A DNA stretch of 64,000 nt from HLUCCA09 sp965277275 (GTDB lineage Bacteria > Pseudomonadota > Alphaproteobacteria > Rhodobacterales > Rhodobacteraceae). Positions 1 through 8,062 of the stretch are shown here, in pieces. Below the pieces are notes generated by a model. That model searched no databases and had not been told where the DNA came from. It saw only the letters and a list, made by a program, of their open reading frames with translations. Location of the stretch: the NCBI GenBank assembly GCA_965277275.1, contig CBDICG010000002.1:2542001-2606000 (forward strand). The letters run 5' to 3'. Position numbers and translations under genes: made by a program. The stretch's first letter is position 1, and each line of letters begins with the position of its first letter.

Positions 1-362
1 TTCTCGTAGACCCGGGTCGGGAAATTCACCGAGCCGACATTGAGCGACGCCATCTCGGGCTGTAGCGGCAGCATCGCGCCGCGCTCCCGGCCCGCCCCGG
101 TGCGCCCGCCGGTGGAAAACTGCAGGATCATGCCGGGGCAGTGTTTCTCCAGCCCCTCCTTCAGGCGCGCGAAACGCTCGGGATCGGCGGTGGGGGTCTC
201 GTCGTCGTTGCGCACGTGGGCATGGCAGATCGCAGCGCCGGCTTCGAACGCTTCCTGTGTGCTCTCGACCTGTTCCGCCACCGTGATTGGCACGGCGGGA
301 TTATCCGCCTTGCGCGGGACTGAACCGGTGATGGCGACACAGACGATGCAGGGGGTGGTCAT
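1..362 (-). CDS. BKACE-family (DUF849) beta-keto acid cleavage enzyme, 3' part missing
   Basis: About 120 N-terminal residues are visible; the gene runs off the left edge. The start ATG is at 362. The protein opens with TTPCIVCVAITGSVPRK, followed by GAAICHAHVRNDDETPT, the metal-site His-x-His motif of BKACE enzymes. Known members condense a beta-keto acid with acetyl-CoA to give acetoacetyl-CoA plus a CoA ester. It is a paralogue of the enzyme at 4314-5237, so it probably has a different keto-acid substrate, which cannot be read from this fragment. The family call is firm; the substrate is unknown. Confidence 0.85.
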   Translation of the reverse strand, partial: MTTPCIVCVAITGSVPRKADNPAVPITVAEQVESTQEAFEAGAAICHAHVRNDDETPTADPERFARLKEGLEKHCPGMILQFSTGGRTGAGRERGAMLPLQPEMASLNVGSVNFPTRVYE

Positions 363-420
363 GGCGGTCTCTGAGTTGGGATACGCGATGATCTAGCCGA
401 GTGCGTGTGGCTTGGAAAGG

Positions 421-492
421 TGCGGGGCGCTGCCCCCGTCTCCTTCGGAGCCTCCCCCGAGGTATTTCGGCCAAGATGAAGGGGCGGGCGGG
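421..492 (+). repeat. Short interspersed intergenic repeat, copy 1
   Basis: This GC-rich intergenic block has the core CCCCCGAGGTATTT followed by GGCCAAGATGAAGGGG. Related blocks lie at 63339-63404, 4156-4206 and 58660-58705, all between genes. It abuts the stop codon of the Mur ligase at 494. The layout is a GC-rich arm, then GAGGTATTT, then a purine-rich GCCAAGATGAAG tail. It looks like a REP-type element; its function is unknown. Confidence 0.55.
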
Positions 493-493
493 T

Positions 494-2065
494 TCAGAGG
501 AAGCGACGCTCCTCCAGGAGGTCGGGCAGGTCGTTTTCGTAGAGGATGACGTCTTCGGGGGCTGTGGCGCCGGCGAGGCGGCGGCGGGCGTCGGCGAGTG
601 TGGGCGCCTCCTCGACGCGCAGGGTGTCGGGATCGAGCGCCTTCAGGAAGGTCGGGATGCGGGTGGGATTGACGACGTGCACCTCGTCGCAACGCGTGTT
701 GCAATAGGCGCCGAGGCTTTCATGGACGCGATCGTGCTCGATCCCCAGTTCGGCGATGCCCGGAGTGACGAGGATCGCCCGACCGTTGCGCGCGCGGGCA
801 AGGTCGCTGAGCACGTCGATCGCGTTGCGAAAGCCGCCCTCGTTGGAGTTGAACGCATCGTCCAGGACAAGCGCGCTGCCCGGGGTCTCGCGCTTCTGGA
901 GCCGGTGCGGGATCTGCTCGACGTCCTTGGAGACGAGGGGCAGGCGGCCCGCGATCGTGGGGTCGATGCGCAGCGCGAGGGTGGCGGCCAGTGCCGAGTT
1001 GACGATGTTGTGCTCCCCGAGGAGCGGGAGCTCGTAGGTGAGCCGGGGGACAGGGCCCTTCGGATCCTTGAGGGTGATCTGCCACACGCCCTCGACCAGT
1101 GCGGCCCCTTCGATCACGACGTCTGCCTCCGGGTCGTGCCCGACGGTGACGATGCTGTCCGGATGCGCGGCCTTGATGCGCTGGAACGGCTCGAACGCCA
1201 TGACCTGCTGCGCGATCACGGCAAGACCGCCATTGGCAATCACCGCCTCCGGCAGCTCGCACTTCGCCTTGGCGATATTCTCGATCGAGCCGAAGCGTTC
1301 GGTATGCGCGTCGCCCACGGCGGTGACGATCCCGTAGGTTGGCTCGGCGAACCGGCAGAGCCGCTTGATCGAACCGATGCCGTAGGCGCCCATTTCGGCG
1401 ATGAAGTAGCGGTGCGCCCATTGCAGGCGTTGACGGATGTGGCGTGTCAGACCCAGCTCGGTGTTGATCGACCCGCGCGAGTAGAACACCGGCGCCGACG
1501 TGCCGAGCATATCGGCCAGGATATGCTTCACGGTCGTCTTGCCGAAAGAGCCGGTGATCCCGATGCGCACCGGGTCCATCCGCGCGAGCTTCGCCTTCGC
1601 GGCGGCAATGTAGCGGCGGTTGATCCTGTCCTGCATCGGGGCGAGACCGGCGTTTGCCGCAATGAGCGCCAGCGGCAGGGCTTGCAGAGCGGCGATGCTC
1701 CAGAGCGGTTGAACGAATACCAGCAGTGTTCCCGCCAGCGCTAAAGCGAGGGCCAGGGCAAAGATCCGCCGGGCCCGCTCTGTCATCACCAGTGGTTTCT
1801 TGTAACGATACCGGCTTTCGCGCCAGGCGATGGCCGCGAGCGCTGCGGCGGCGGGCAGGGCCAGCCACGCGGATATCGAAAGGAGCAGCCCCGCCACCAA
1901 CAGCACGAGGCTCGCCAGCACATCATAGAGCCGCACCCGAAAGACCGCCTCGGCAAAGCGGCGGGCGTTGTATTCTTCCTGCTGGAAATACGTCAGCAGC
2001 GTCCGAAGCCGCACCGGAAGCAGGGCAAGAAGCCCCAGAAAGAGGAAGGCCCCGCCCAGGTTCAT
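494..2065 (-). CDS. Membrane-anchored Mur ligase family protein (MurF-like central and C-terminal domains)
   Basis: The protein has 523 residues. The ATP-binding loop GITGSFGKTT is at about residues 169-178, followed by a typical Mur ligase central domain (RGSINTELGLT, EMGAYGIGSIK, TAVGDAHTERFGS) and a C-terminal domain with VLDDAFNSN, matching the MurF DDxYNAN motif. Instead of the UDP-sugar-binding N-terminal domain of MurF, the first 140 residues hold three or four hydrophobic segments (about 5-22, 48-80, 101-135), so catalysis should occur at the cytoplasmic face of the membrane. Mur ligases join an amino group to a carboxyl through an acyl phosphate. The start ATG overlaps the hydrolase stop by 4 bases, so the two are probably co-translated. 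Ordinary MurF is less likely given the missing domain and the non-dcw context. Confidence 0.85.
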   Translation of the reverse strand: MNLGGAFLFLGLLALLPVRLRTLLTYFQQEEYNARRFAEAVFRVRLYDVLASLVLLVAGLLLSISAWLALPAAAALAAIAWRESRYRYKKPLVMTERARRIFALALALALAGTLLVFVQPLWSIAALQALPLALIAANAGLAPMQDRINRRYIAAAKAKLARMDPVRIGITGSFGKTTVKHILADMLGTSAPVFYSRGSINTELGLTRHIRQRLQWAHRYFIAEMGAYGIGSIKRLCRFAEPTYGIVTAVGDAHTERFGSIENIAKAKCELPEAVIANGGLAVIAQQVMAFEPFQRIKAAHPDSIVTVGHDPEADVVIEGAALVEGVWQITLKDPKGPVPRLTYELPLLGEHNIVNSALAATLALRIDPTIAGRLPLVSKDVEQIPHRLQKRETPGSALVLDDAFNSNEGGFRNAIDVLSDLARARNGRAILVTPGIAELGIEHDRVHESLGAYCNTRCDEVHVVNPTRIPTFLKALDPDTLRVEEAPTLADARRRLAGATAPEDVILYENDLPDLLEERRFL

Positions 2066-2814
2066 GCCGCCTCCAACGCGTCCTTGACCGCAAGAGCGAT
2101 CTGGTGACGGCCGCGATCGAGGATCGAGATATGCCCGAATTCGGGGCATTCGACATAGGCCGAGCCCTTGATCAGCCGGTGCAGGCGGCGCCCGATCTCG
2201 GGCGGGGTCTCGGTATCCCGGCCGCCGTAGATCAGTGTCGTTGGCACCTCGATCGCGCGCGCCGTGCGGGTCTGGTTCTCGGCGACGGTCTTGACGAAGA
2301 TGTCCCGCAGGCCGAGATCCCGGCTCGCGACGTAGTCGGGCGAGCCGAACCTCTTCTCAAGCGCAATGACTTCGGCTTCCGAGCGCGCCTGCTCCTTGAG
2401 GTGGCGGAACCGCGCGCCCCGCCATTTGCCGCGCCAGTCTTCCCAGGCCGTGCGCTGGCGCGGGACACCTGCGCCGGCAACGATCACGAGGTGTCGCATC
2501 GTGGTCACCGGCATTGCCGCCATCCGCAACCCGACGCGCCCGCCAAAAGAGTGACCGACCCACACGAAGCGCTCGATCCCCCAGGACTGGCCCAGGTGTT
2601 CGGCGAGATGGGCGGCGTAGTCTTCCGTGCCCCAATCGGCGTCGGGGCGCGGGGTGCCGCCGAAGCCGGGCAGGTCGAGCAGGAGCGATTGAGCGACCGG
2701 TGCCAGCATCTCGGCCACGGGGATGAAATCCCGATGCGAGCGCCCCCAGCCATGCGCAAACACCACCCACGGCGCCCCTTCCCGGCCGATTCTGATGCAA
2801 TGTGGCGCGTCCAT
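2062..2814 (-). CDS. Alpha/beta hydrolase coupled to the Mur ligase
   Basis: The protein has 250 residues with an alpha/beta hydrolase fold: oxyanion-region VVFAHGWGRSH near the N-terminus, nucleophile elbow GHSFGG (Ser about residue 98), an acid region in YGGRDTETPP and a C-terminal EFGHIS histidine. Substrate and reaction are unknown; an esterase, amidase or thioesterase step in the Mur-ligase pathway is an inference. The start at 2814 was chosen because AAGG lies four bases upstream; an ATG at 2829 is the alternative. The stop overlaps the Mur ligase ATG. The gene faces the ATP-grasp ligase across a 49-bp gap. Confidence 0.8.
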   Translation of the reverse strand: MDAPHCIRIGREGAPWVVFAHGWGRSHRDFIPVAEMLAPVAQSLLLDLPGFGGTPRPDADWGTEDYAAHLAEHLGQSWGIERFVWVGHSFGGRVGLRMAAMPVTTMRHLVIVAGAGVPRQRTAWEDWRGKWRGARFRHLKEQARSEAEVIALEKRFGSPDYVASRDLGLRDIFVKTVAENQTRTARAIEVPTTLIYGGRDTETPPEIGRRLHRLIKGSAYVECPEFGHISILDRGRHQIALAVKDALEAA

Positions 2815-2827
2815 GCAGCCTTGTGGC

Positions 2828-2851
2828 ATCTTGTGTTTTGCTTCACAAGAT
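2828..2851. promoter_or_regulatory. Perfect inverted repeat in the divergent hydrolase/ligase gap
   Basis: ATCTTGTG and CACAAGAT form a perfect 8+8 inverted repeat with an 8-base centre. It sits between the two divergent start codons, about 13 bases from each. This geometry suits a dimeric regulator that controls both directions at once. No regulator gene lies next to it. Confidence 0.5.
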
Positions 2852-2863
2852 ATGGTGTCGGCC

Positions 2864-4066
2864 ATGAGCACGACGCGGCTGAAATCGGGGAAAAGGGCCA
2901 GCGAACCCATGCCGGTCAAGGGAAACGAACGGCTCACCGTCGCGGTCGTCTTCGGGGGCGCGAGCCAGGAGCATGACGTCTCCATCGTGAGCGCCCAGCA
3001 ACTGATGGATGCAGCCGATGTGCGCCGGATCGAGGTCGTTCCGGTCTATCTCGACTTCGAAAACGCCCTCCGCACTGGCCCAACATTGCGGGATGTAACC
3101 ACCTTCCGCCCCCGTCCGCCGCGCACGCAGCCCGCCCAATTCGGCTGGGGCGACGCCGGGCCCGAGCTGCGCGCGGCAGGTGACAACCGGACGATCGACT
3201 GCGTGCTGCCGGTGTTTCATGGCCCCTTCGGCGAGGATGGACGCATCCAGTCGCTCCTGGAGCTGATCGGCATCCCCGTCACCGGCTTTTCCGCCTCCGC
3301 CTCCGCGCTCGCCATGCGCAAGGACGCAACGAAGGCGCTGGTGAAGTCCGTCGGCGTGAACGTGCTCGACCATGTCACGGTCAATCGTGGTCAGGCCGCC
3401 GCACCCGACGCGCTCTTCGATGAGGCCGAGGCGCGGCTGGGCTACCCGATGGTCGTCAAGCCGGCCAATCTCGGCTCCTCCATCGGCGTCGGCATAGCGC
3501 CGGACAGGGCCACCCTCGCCGCCCTGGTCGAGTCCGTCCTGCGGCAGGACACACTGGCCCTGATCGAGCCCAAGGTCGAGAACCTCGTCGAGTACAACAT
3601 CGCGATGCGCTGGCATGCGGGCGAGGTCGTCTTTTCCGCCATCGAACAACCCAAGTCCGGAGCAGACCTCCTCGACTTCAAGGAGAAATACCTCTCATCC
3701 GAAGGCCCCGCCAAGGGCACGTTCCTGCCGTCCGAGGGCATGTTGTCCCTCACCCGCGACATCAACCCGGAGTTGCCCGGCAACCTCAAGGGCCTGATCC
3801 ACGACTACGCCCGCCTTGCTTTTCTGATCCTCGGCCACCGCGGTGCGCCGCGGATCGACTTCATGTGCAACGCAGAAACCGGCGAGCTCTGGTTCAACGA
3901 GATCAACCCGATCCCGGGCTCCTACGGCTTTTTCCTCTGGGAAGCCGCCGAAGCTCCCCTCCTCTACCCCGAACTCATCGACCACCTCGTCACCGAAGCG
4001 ATCACCCAGTCCGTCAAGAGCTTCGACGACCCGGTCCCGCAAGACGCCTACCTCCTGCCGCGCTGA
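2864..4066 (+). CDS. D-alanine--D-alanine ligase-like ATP-grasp enzyme
   Basis: The protein has 400 residues with the Ddl N-terminal motif VVFGGASQEHDVSIVSA, FHGPFGEDGRIQ, the ATP-grasp loop VVKPANLGSSIGV (about residue 197) and the metal/substrate segment RIDFMC...WFNEINPIPGSYG (about residue 343). The last motif differs from the usual NEVNTxPGM of cell-wall Ddl, so the second substrate may not be D-Ala. Ddl enzymes form a peptide bond through an acyl phosphate. It is divergent to the hydrolase/Mur ligase pair and is the natural partner for a two-ligase pathway. The start could also be the ATG at 2909. True D-Ala-D-Ala ligase activity is possible but not favoured. Confidence 0.8.
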   Translation: MSTTRLKSGKRASEPMPVKGNERLTVAVVFGGASQEHDVSIVSAQQLMDAADVRRIEVVPVYLDFENALRTGPTLRDVTTFRPRPPRTQPAQFGWGDAGPELRAAGDNRTIDCVLPVFHGPFGEDGRIQSLLELIGIPVTGFSASASALAMRKDATKALVKSVGVNVLDHVTVNRGQAAAPDALFDEAEARLGYPMVVKPANLGSSIGVGIAPDRATLAALVESVLRQDTLALIEPKVENLVEYNIAMRWHAGEVVFSAIEQPKSGADLLDFKEKYLSSEGPAKGTFLPSEGMLSLTRDINPELPGNLKGLIHDYARLAFLILGHRGAPRIDFMCNAETGELWFNEINPIPGSYGFFLWEAAEAPLLYPELIDHLVTEAITQSVKSFDDPVPQDAYLLPR

Positions 4067-4155
4067 CGAGCCCCGGCCGCACCACAGAGCCACCGGGCAA
4101 ACGCACCGGCCTCCGCCCGGACCGCCCCAGCGCGGACCAGCCCGCTCTGTCGCCC

Positions 4156-4206
4156 TGGCCCCTTCTTTCTGCTGAAAATACGCCCTTGCGCTCCGCCCCC
4201 GCCACG
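4156..4206 (-). repeat. Short interspersed intergenic repeat, copy 3 (diverged)
   Basis: On the minus strand this block reads GGAGCGCAAGGGCGTATTTT followed by CAGCAGAAAGAAGGGG. That is the same layout as the copies at 421 and 63339: a GC-rich arm, GTATTT, then a purine-rich tail. It lies between the ATP-grasp ligase and the carnitine operon. It is the most diverged of the four copies. Confidence 0.4.
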
Positions 4207-4313
4207 AGCGCGCCGTCCGGCAGCGCGCCCGGCGTCCGACCCGCGCATTGAAGCACTGGATCTCCGCGTCGCCGCGTGCCACCCATCTCCAAACGGCGAC
4301 GAGGGAGGACACG

Positions 4314-5237
4314 ATGCCGCTTACCATGAACCGCGAGGTCTTCGTGACCTGCGCCGTCACAGGCTCCGGCAGCACGCAGGACCGCAGCCCGAATGTGCCC
4401 CGCTCCCCCGCTCAGATCGCCGCCTCCGCCATTGACGCCGCCAAGGCCGGGGCCGCCATCGTCCATTGCCACGTCCGCGACCCCGAGACGGGCACCCCCG
4501 CCCGCGATCTCGCCCTCTACCGCGAAGTGACCGACCGCATCCGCGCGGCGGAGGTCGATGTCGTCCTCAACCTCACCGCGGGCATGGGCGGCGACATGGT
4601 GTTCGGGTCCGCCGAGGCGCCTCTCCCGCTGAACCAGAGCGCCACCGACATGATTGGCGCCAGCCAGCGCACCGCCCACATCGCCGAGTGTCTGCCCGAG
4701 ATCTGCACGCTCGACTGCGGCACGATGAATTTCGCCGAGGCCGACTACGTCATGACCAACACGCCCGGCATGCTTCGCGCCATGGGCGGCCAGATGACGG
4801 CCCTCGGCGTCAAGCCCGAGGTCGAGGCATTCGACACGGGCCACCTGTGGTTCGCCAAGGAGCTGGTGAAAGAGGGCGTGCTGACCGATCCGGCCCTCGT
4901 CCAGCTCTGCATGGGCGTGCCCTGGGGCGCGCCGGACGATCTCAACACCTTTATGGCGATGGTGAACAACGTCCCCGAAAGCTGGACATGGTCCGCCTTT
5001 TCGCTCGGGCGCCACCAGATGCCCTACGTCGCCGCCGCCGTGCTCGCGGGCGGCAATGTCCGCGTCGGGCTGGAGGATAACCTGATGCTCGAAAAGGGTG
5101 TCTTCGCCACCAACGCCCAACTCGTCGAAAAGGCCGTCACGATCATCGAGAACCTCGGCGCCCGCGTCATCGGGCCGGACGAGGTCCGCACCCATCTGGG
5201 CCTGAGAAAACAGGCCCCCGCGACCCGCGCGGCGTGA
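4314..5237 (+). CDS. BKACE-family enzyme, probable 3-dehydrocarnitine cleavage enzyme
   Basis: The protein has 307 residues of the DUF849/BKACE family: VFVTCAVTGSG, metal motif IVHCHVRDPETG, LNLTAGMGGDMVFG, LDCGTMNFAE, MGVPWGAPDD and a C-terminal RVGLEDNLML. The ATG at 4314 follows GAGGGAGG with good spacing. In known carnitine pathways the BKACE member (CdhC in Sinorhizobium) converts 3-dehydrocarnitine plus acetyl-CoA to betainyl-CoA and acetoacetate or an equivalent exchange product. The neighbouring dehydrogenase/thioesterase fusion gives this gene its likely substrate. It is the first gene of a three-gene plus-strand operon. Confidence 0.85.
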   Translation: MPLTMNREVFVTCAVTGSGSTQDRSPNVPRSPAQIAASAIDAAKAGAAIVHCHVRDPETGTPARDLALYREVTDRIRAAEVDVVLNLTAGMGGDMVFGSAEAPLPLNQSATDMIGASQRTAHIAECLPEICTLDCGTMNFAEADYVMTNTPGMLRAMGGQMTALGVKPEVEAFDTGHLWFAKELVKEGVLTDPALVQLCMGVPWGAPDDLNTFMAMVNNVPESWTWSAFSLGRHQMPYVAAAVLAGGNVRVGLEDNLMLEKGVFATNAQLVEKAVTIIENLGARVIGPDEVRTHLGLRKQAPATRAA

Positions 5238-5246
5238 GCCACCACG

Positions 5247-6029
5247 ATGCGCGCGGTCATCACGGCAGGTGCCAGCGGCCTCGGCCGCGCCATGGCCAAT
5301 CGTTTAAGTTCCCTTAACAAAACGGAAAACCTTATCCGCGGGGAAGGTCTGGCGATCTGTGACATCGACGGCGCCGCGGTCGCGGATTTCGCCCGCGCCT
5401 TTCCCGGCGCCATCGCCCGCGAAGCCGACGTCACCGACGAAGCTGCCATGTCCGCGTTCCTCGCGGAGGTCGAGGACAAGCTCGGCGGCGCCGATGTCGT
5501 CTGCGCCAACGCGGGCACCGGCGGCCCGGCGGGCACGATCGACACGCTGGATTACGCCGGGTGGCAAGCCTGCCTCGCCGCCAATCTCAATGGCGCCTTT
5601 CTCACTTGCCGCTGGGCCGCGCGCGCGATGCGCGCCCAGGGATCCGGCCTGATCGTGCTGACCTCATCGACCGCGGGCACCCACGGCTACCCGGGCCGCA
5701 GCCCCTACGCGACCGCCAAATGGGGCATCGTTGGCCTTACGAAGACCCTCGCGATGGAGCTCGGCCCCGCCGGCATCCGCGTCAACGCCATCTGCCCCGG
5801 CGCGGTCGAGGGGGACCGCATGGACCGCGTCGTTGCCATGGAAGCCGCCGCCTCGGGCCGTCCGGAACCCGAGATACGTGATCTCTACGTCCGCGGCGTT
5901 TCCATGCGCAGCTGGGTCACCGCCGAAGATGTCGCCAATACCGTTGCCTTCCTCGCCTCTCCCGCCGGATCCAAGATCTCCGGCCAGATCCTCGCCATCG
6001 ACGGCCATACGGAGACCCTTGCCCCATGA
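5247..6029 (+). CDS. SDR-family NAD(P)-dependent oxidoreductase in the carnitine operon
   Basis: The protein has 260 residues and is a classical short-chain dehydrogenase: TAGASGLGRAM nucleotide loop, CANAGTGG, catalytic Ser in LTSSTAG, YATAK Tyr-Lys pair, and a PGAVEGDRMD substrate loop. It lies between two carnitine genes, so a role on carnitine, acetoacetate or a related hydroxy acid is likely but not proven. One oddity is that residues about 18-28 (SSLNKTENLI) are an insertion between the first helix and the second strand, coded by an AT-rich stretch near 5303-5335 quite unlike the rest of the gene. It ends in an ATGA overlap with the next gene. Confidence 0.85.
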   Translation: MRAVITAGASGLGRAMANRLSSLNKTENLIRGEGLAICDIDGAAVADFARAFPGAIAREADVTDEAAMSAFLAEVEDKLGGADVVCANAGTGGPAGTIDTLDYAGWQACLAANLNGAFLTCRWAARAMRAQGSGLIVLTSSTAGTHGYPGRSPYATAKWGIVGLTKTLAMELGPAGIRVNAICPGAVEGDRMDRVVAMEAAASGRPEPEIRDLYVRGVSMRSWVTAEDVANTVAFLASPAGSKISGQILAIDGHTETLAP

Positions 6030-7441
6030 CCCAACCCCGGAAGGCCGCCATCATCGGCGGCGGTGTGATCGGCGGCGGCTGGGCCGCGCGCTTCCTGCTC
6101 AACGGGTGGGAGGTGGACGTCTTCGACCCCGATCCGGAGGCCGAGCGCAAGATCGGTGAAGTGCTCTCGAACGCCCGCCGGGCCCTCCCCGCGCTCTACG
6201 ACACGCCCCTGCCGCCCGAAGGTCAGCTCACGTTCCGGGCCGACCTTTCCGCAGCGGTTGCCGGCGCCGCGTGGATCCAGGAAAGCGTCCCCGAACGGCT
6301 TGACCTCAAGCACCGCGTATTCGCGGATGTCGTCGCCATGGCCCCGGCGGACGCCGTGGTCGCGTCCTCCACTTCGGGCTTCAAACCCTCCGAGCTGAAT
6401 GCCGGGGGCGACCGCGTGATCGTCGCCCACCCGTTCAACCCGGTCTACCTGCTTCCCCTCGTCGAGCTGGTGGGCGCGCGCACCGCGCCCGCCGCCGAGA
6501 TCCTCCGCACCATCGGGATGCACCCGCTCACCGTGCAAAAGGAGATCGACGCCCACATCGCCGACCGCTTTCTCGAAGCCGTCTGGCGCGAGGCGCTCTG
6601 GCTCGTGAAGGACGGCATCGCCACCACCGAAGAGATCGACGACGCGATCCGCTATGGCTTTGGCCTGCGCTGGGGCCAGATGGGCCTCTTCGAGACCTAC
6701 CGCATCGCGGGCGGCGAGGCGGGCATGCGCCACTTCCTCGCGCAGTTCGGCCCGGCCCTGAAGTGGCCCTGGACCAAGCTGATGGATGTGCCGGACTTTG
6801 ACGACGTGCTCGTCGATCTCATCGCGGGCCAATCCGACGCGCAATCGGGACACCTCTCGATCCGCGAGCTGGAGCGTCTGCGTGACGACAATCTCGTCGG
6901 CATGATCCGCGCCCTGAAGCGCACCGGCTCTGGCGCGGGCGGCACCGTTGCCGCGCACGAGGCCAAGCCCGCGCCGGGCGCCGACCTGCCCGTAACGGTC
7001 GACCGGGTGATCCCCCCGACCTGGACCGACTACAACGGCCACATGAACGAGCTGCATTACATGGAGGTCGGCGGTCAGGCCAACGACCGCTTCATGGAGC
7101 TGATCGGCGCCGATGCGGATTACATCGCCAGCGGCAGCACGTTCTTCACCGCCGAAAACCACATCGTGTATCTGCAGGAAATGCATGCCGGGGAGCGCAT
7201 CCGGGTCACGACCCAGGTGCTGGTGGGGAAGGGAAAGAAGATGTGCCTCTTTCACCGGATCCTGAACGGCGCAGACGAGCTTTGCGCGACGGTCGAGAGC
7301 ATGCAGCTCCACGTCGATCTGGCCACCCGGCGTACATCTGCCCTGAGCGGTGAGGTCGCGACCCGTCTTGGCCGCTATGCCGAGGCTCACGCGGCGTTGC
7401 CCCGGCCCGAGCAGGCGGGGCGCGCGATCCGATCGGCCTAG
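6026..7441 (+). CDS. lcdH: L-carnitine dehydrogenase fused to a thioesterase domain
   Basis: The protein has 471 residues. Residues 1-315 are a 3-hydroxyacyl-CoA-dehydrogenase-like domain: NAD loop AIIGGGVIGGGWAARF, SSTSGFKPSEL, HPFNPVYLLPLVELV. Residues about 325-471 are a hot-dog thioesterase domain with WTDYNGHMNELHY near residue 333. The dehydrogenase oxidises L-carnitine to 3-dehydrocarnitine with NAD+. The thioesterase is expected to release glycine betaine from betainyl-CoA made by the BKACE partner. This fused arrangement is known in Rhizobiales and roseobacters. The start overlaps the SDR stop (ATGA). Product: cytoplasmic soluble enzyme. Confidence 0.88.
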   Translation: MTQPRKAAIIGGGVIGGGWAARFLLNGWEVDVFDPDPEAERKIGEVLSNARRALPALYDTPLPPEGQLTFRADLSAAVAGAAWIQESVPERLDLKHRVFADVVAMAPADAVVASSTSGFKPSELNAGGDRVIVAHPFNPVYLLPLVELVGARTAPAAEILRTIGMHPLTVQKEIDAHIADRFLEAVWREALWLVKDGIATTEEIDDAIRYGFGLRWGQMGLFETYRIAGGEAGMRHFLAQFGPALKWPWTKLMDVPDFDDVLVDLIAGQSDAQSGHLSIRELERLRDDNLVGMIRALKRTGSGAGGTVAAHEAKPAPGADLPVTVDRVIPPTWTDYNGHMNELHYMEVGGQANDRFMELIGADADYIASGSTFFTAENHIVYLQEMHAGERIRVTTQVLVGKGKKMCLFHRILNGADELCATVESMQLHVDLATRRTSALSGEVATRLGRYAEAHAALPRPEQAGRAIRSA

Positions 7442-8062
7442 CCCGGGACGGGGGCACACCTCAGACCGCGGGCCCGCTGCCATCCCGGCTCTGGGCCTGT
7501 GGGCCGTGAGGCCTCGGTTGCGCTCCTGAAGGCGGCGGCAGGGGCCGTAGGGACGCCGCCGCCGCACAACCACGTCTGCACTCATCAGCCTCGGCCGGAT
7601 CGGAGGGCTTGCATGCCGCCTTCTGAGGCGGGGTGCAGACCTCGCATTGGGCGACGATGCCGCAATGCTCGCACCCCGCGCGCGGACCGTAGGTGAAGAT
7701 CAACACCTTGTATCAAAACCAAAAAGGGCGACGGCGAAGGGCGTGCCGACGTGACGCTGACACTGACGGTGAGCGGAATGCACTGATGCCGAGCGCCGCC
7801 GAGCCGAACGCGCTCCCTGCCCCAGCCTCCGCCATGGCGGCCCATGTGATGCGGATGCAGGGCGCATCCGGCGGGGCGAATGACTTGGCCAAGGAGTTTC
7901 CAAGCCCGCGTTGCGGCTTCTGGCGCCAGTCCAGAAGCATGGGGTGTTTCTGTGGCTCGCGCCGCTGATCGCGATGCCGCCCGGGTTGCCAAAAGAGAGA
8001 AAGGGTGAGCCGCTCCGCTCTGTCTTCTCTGGCACTGCCGGCAGCAACCGGCCCGCCGCGTC
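7442..8062. other. Intergenic stretch between the carnitine operon and kdsA
   Basis: Apart from the doubtful cysteine-rich ORF listed separately, I see no gene in these 620 bases. ORFs in the other frames have poor codon use and no recognisable motif. No clear terminator follows kdsA. Confidence 0.5.
7461..7706 (-). CDS. Possible small cysteine-rich protein
   Basis: This is an 81-codon ORF from a GTG at 7706. Its first 50 residues carry eight cysteines spaced GCEHCGIVAQCEVC, then AAC, DEC, RRGC, with genus-typical codons. The C-terminal third is Pro/Gln-rich and looks non-coding. The CxxC and CxxxxxCxxC spacing suggests metal or zinc binding. No proper ribosome binding site is visible. It may be a real short metalloprotein, a decayed tail of a larger gene, or chance. 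Confidence 0.3.
   Translation of the reverse strand: MLIFTYGPRAGCEHCGIVAQCEVCTPPQKAACKPSDPAEADECRRGCAAAASLRPLPPPSGAQPRPHGPQAQSRDGSGPAV

Noticed and set aside
401..1744. Long plus-strand ORF of 447 codons
   Set aside because: It is antisense to the Mur ligase, has no motif and is a GC-rich frame shadow.
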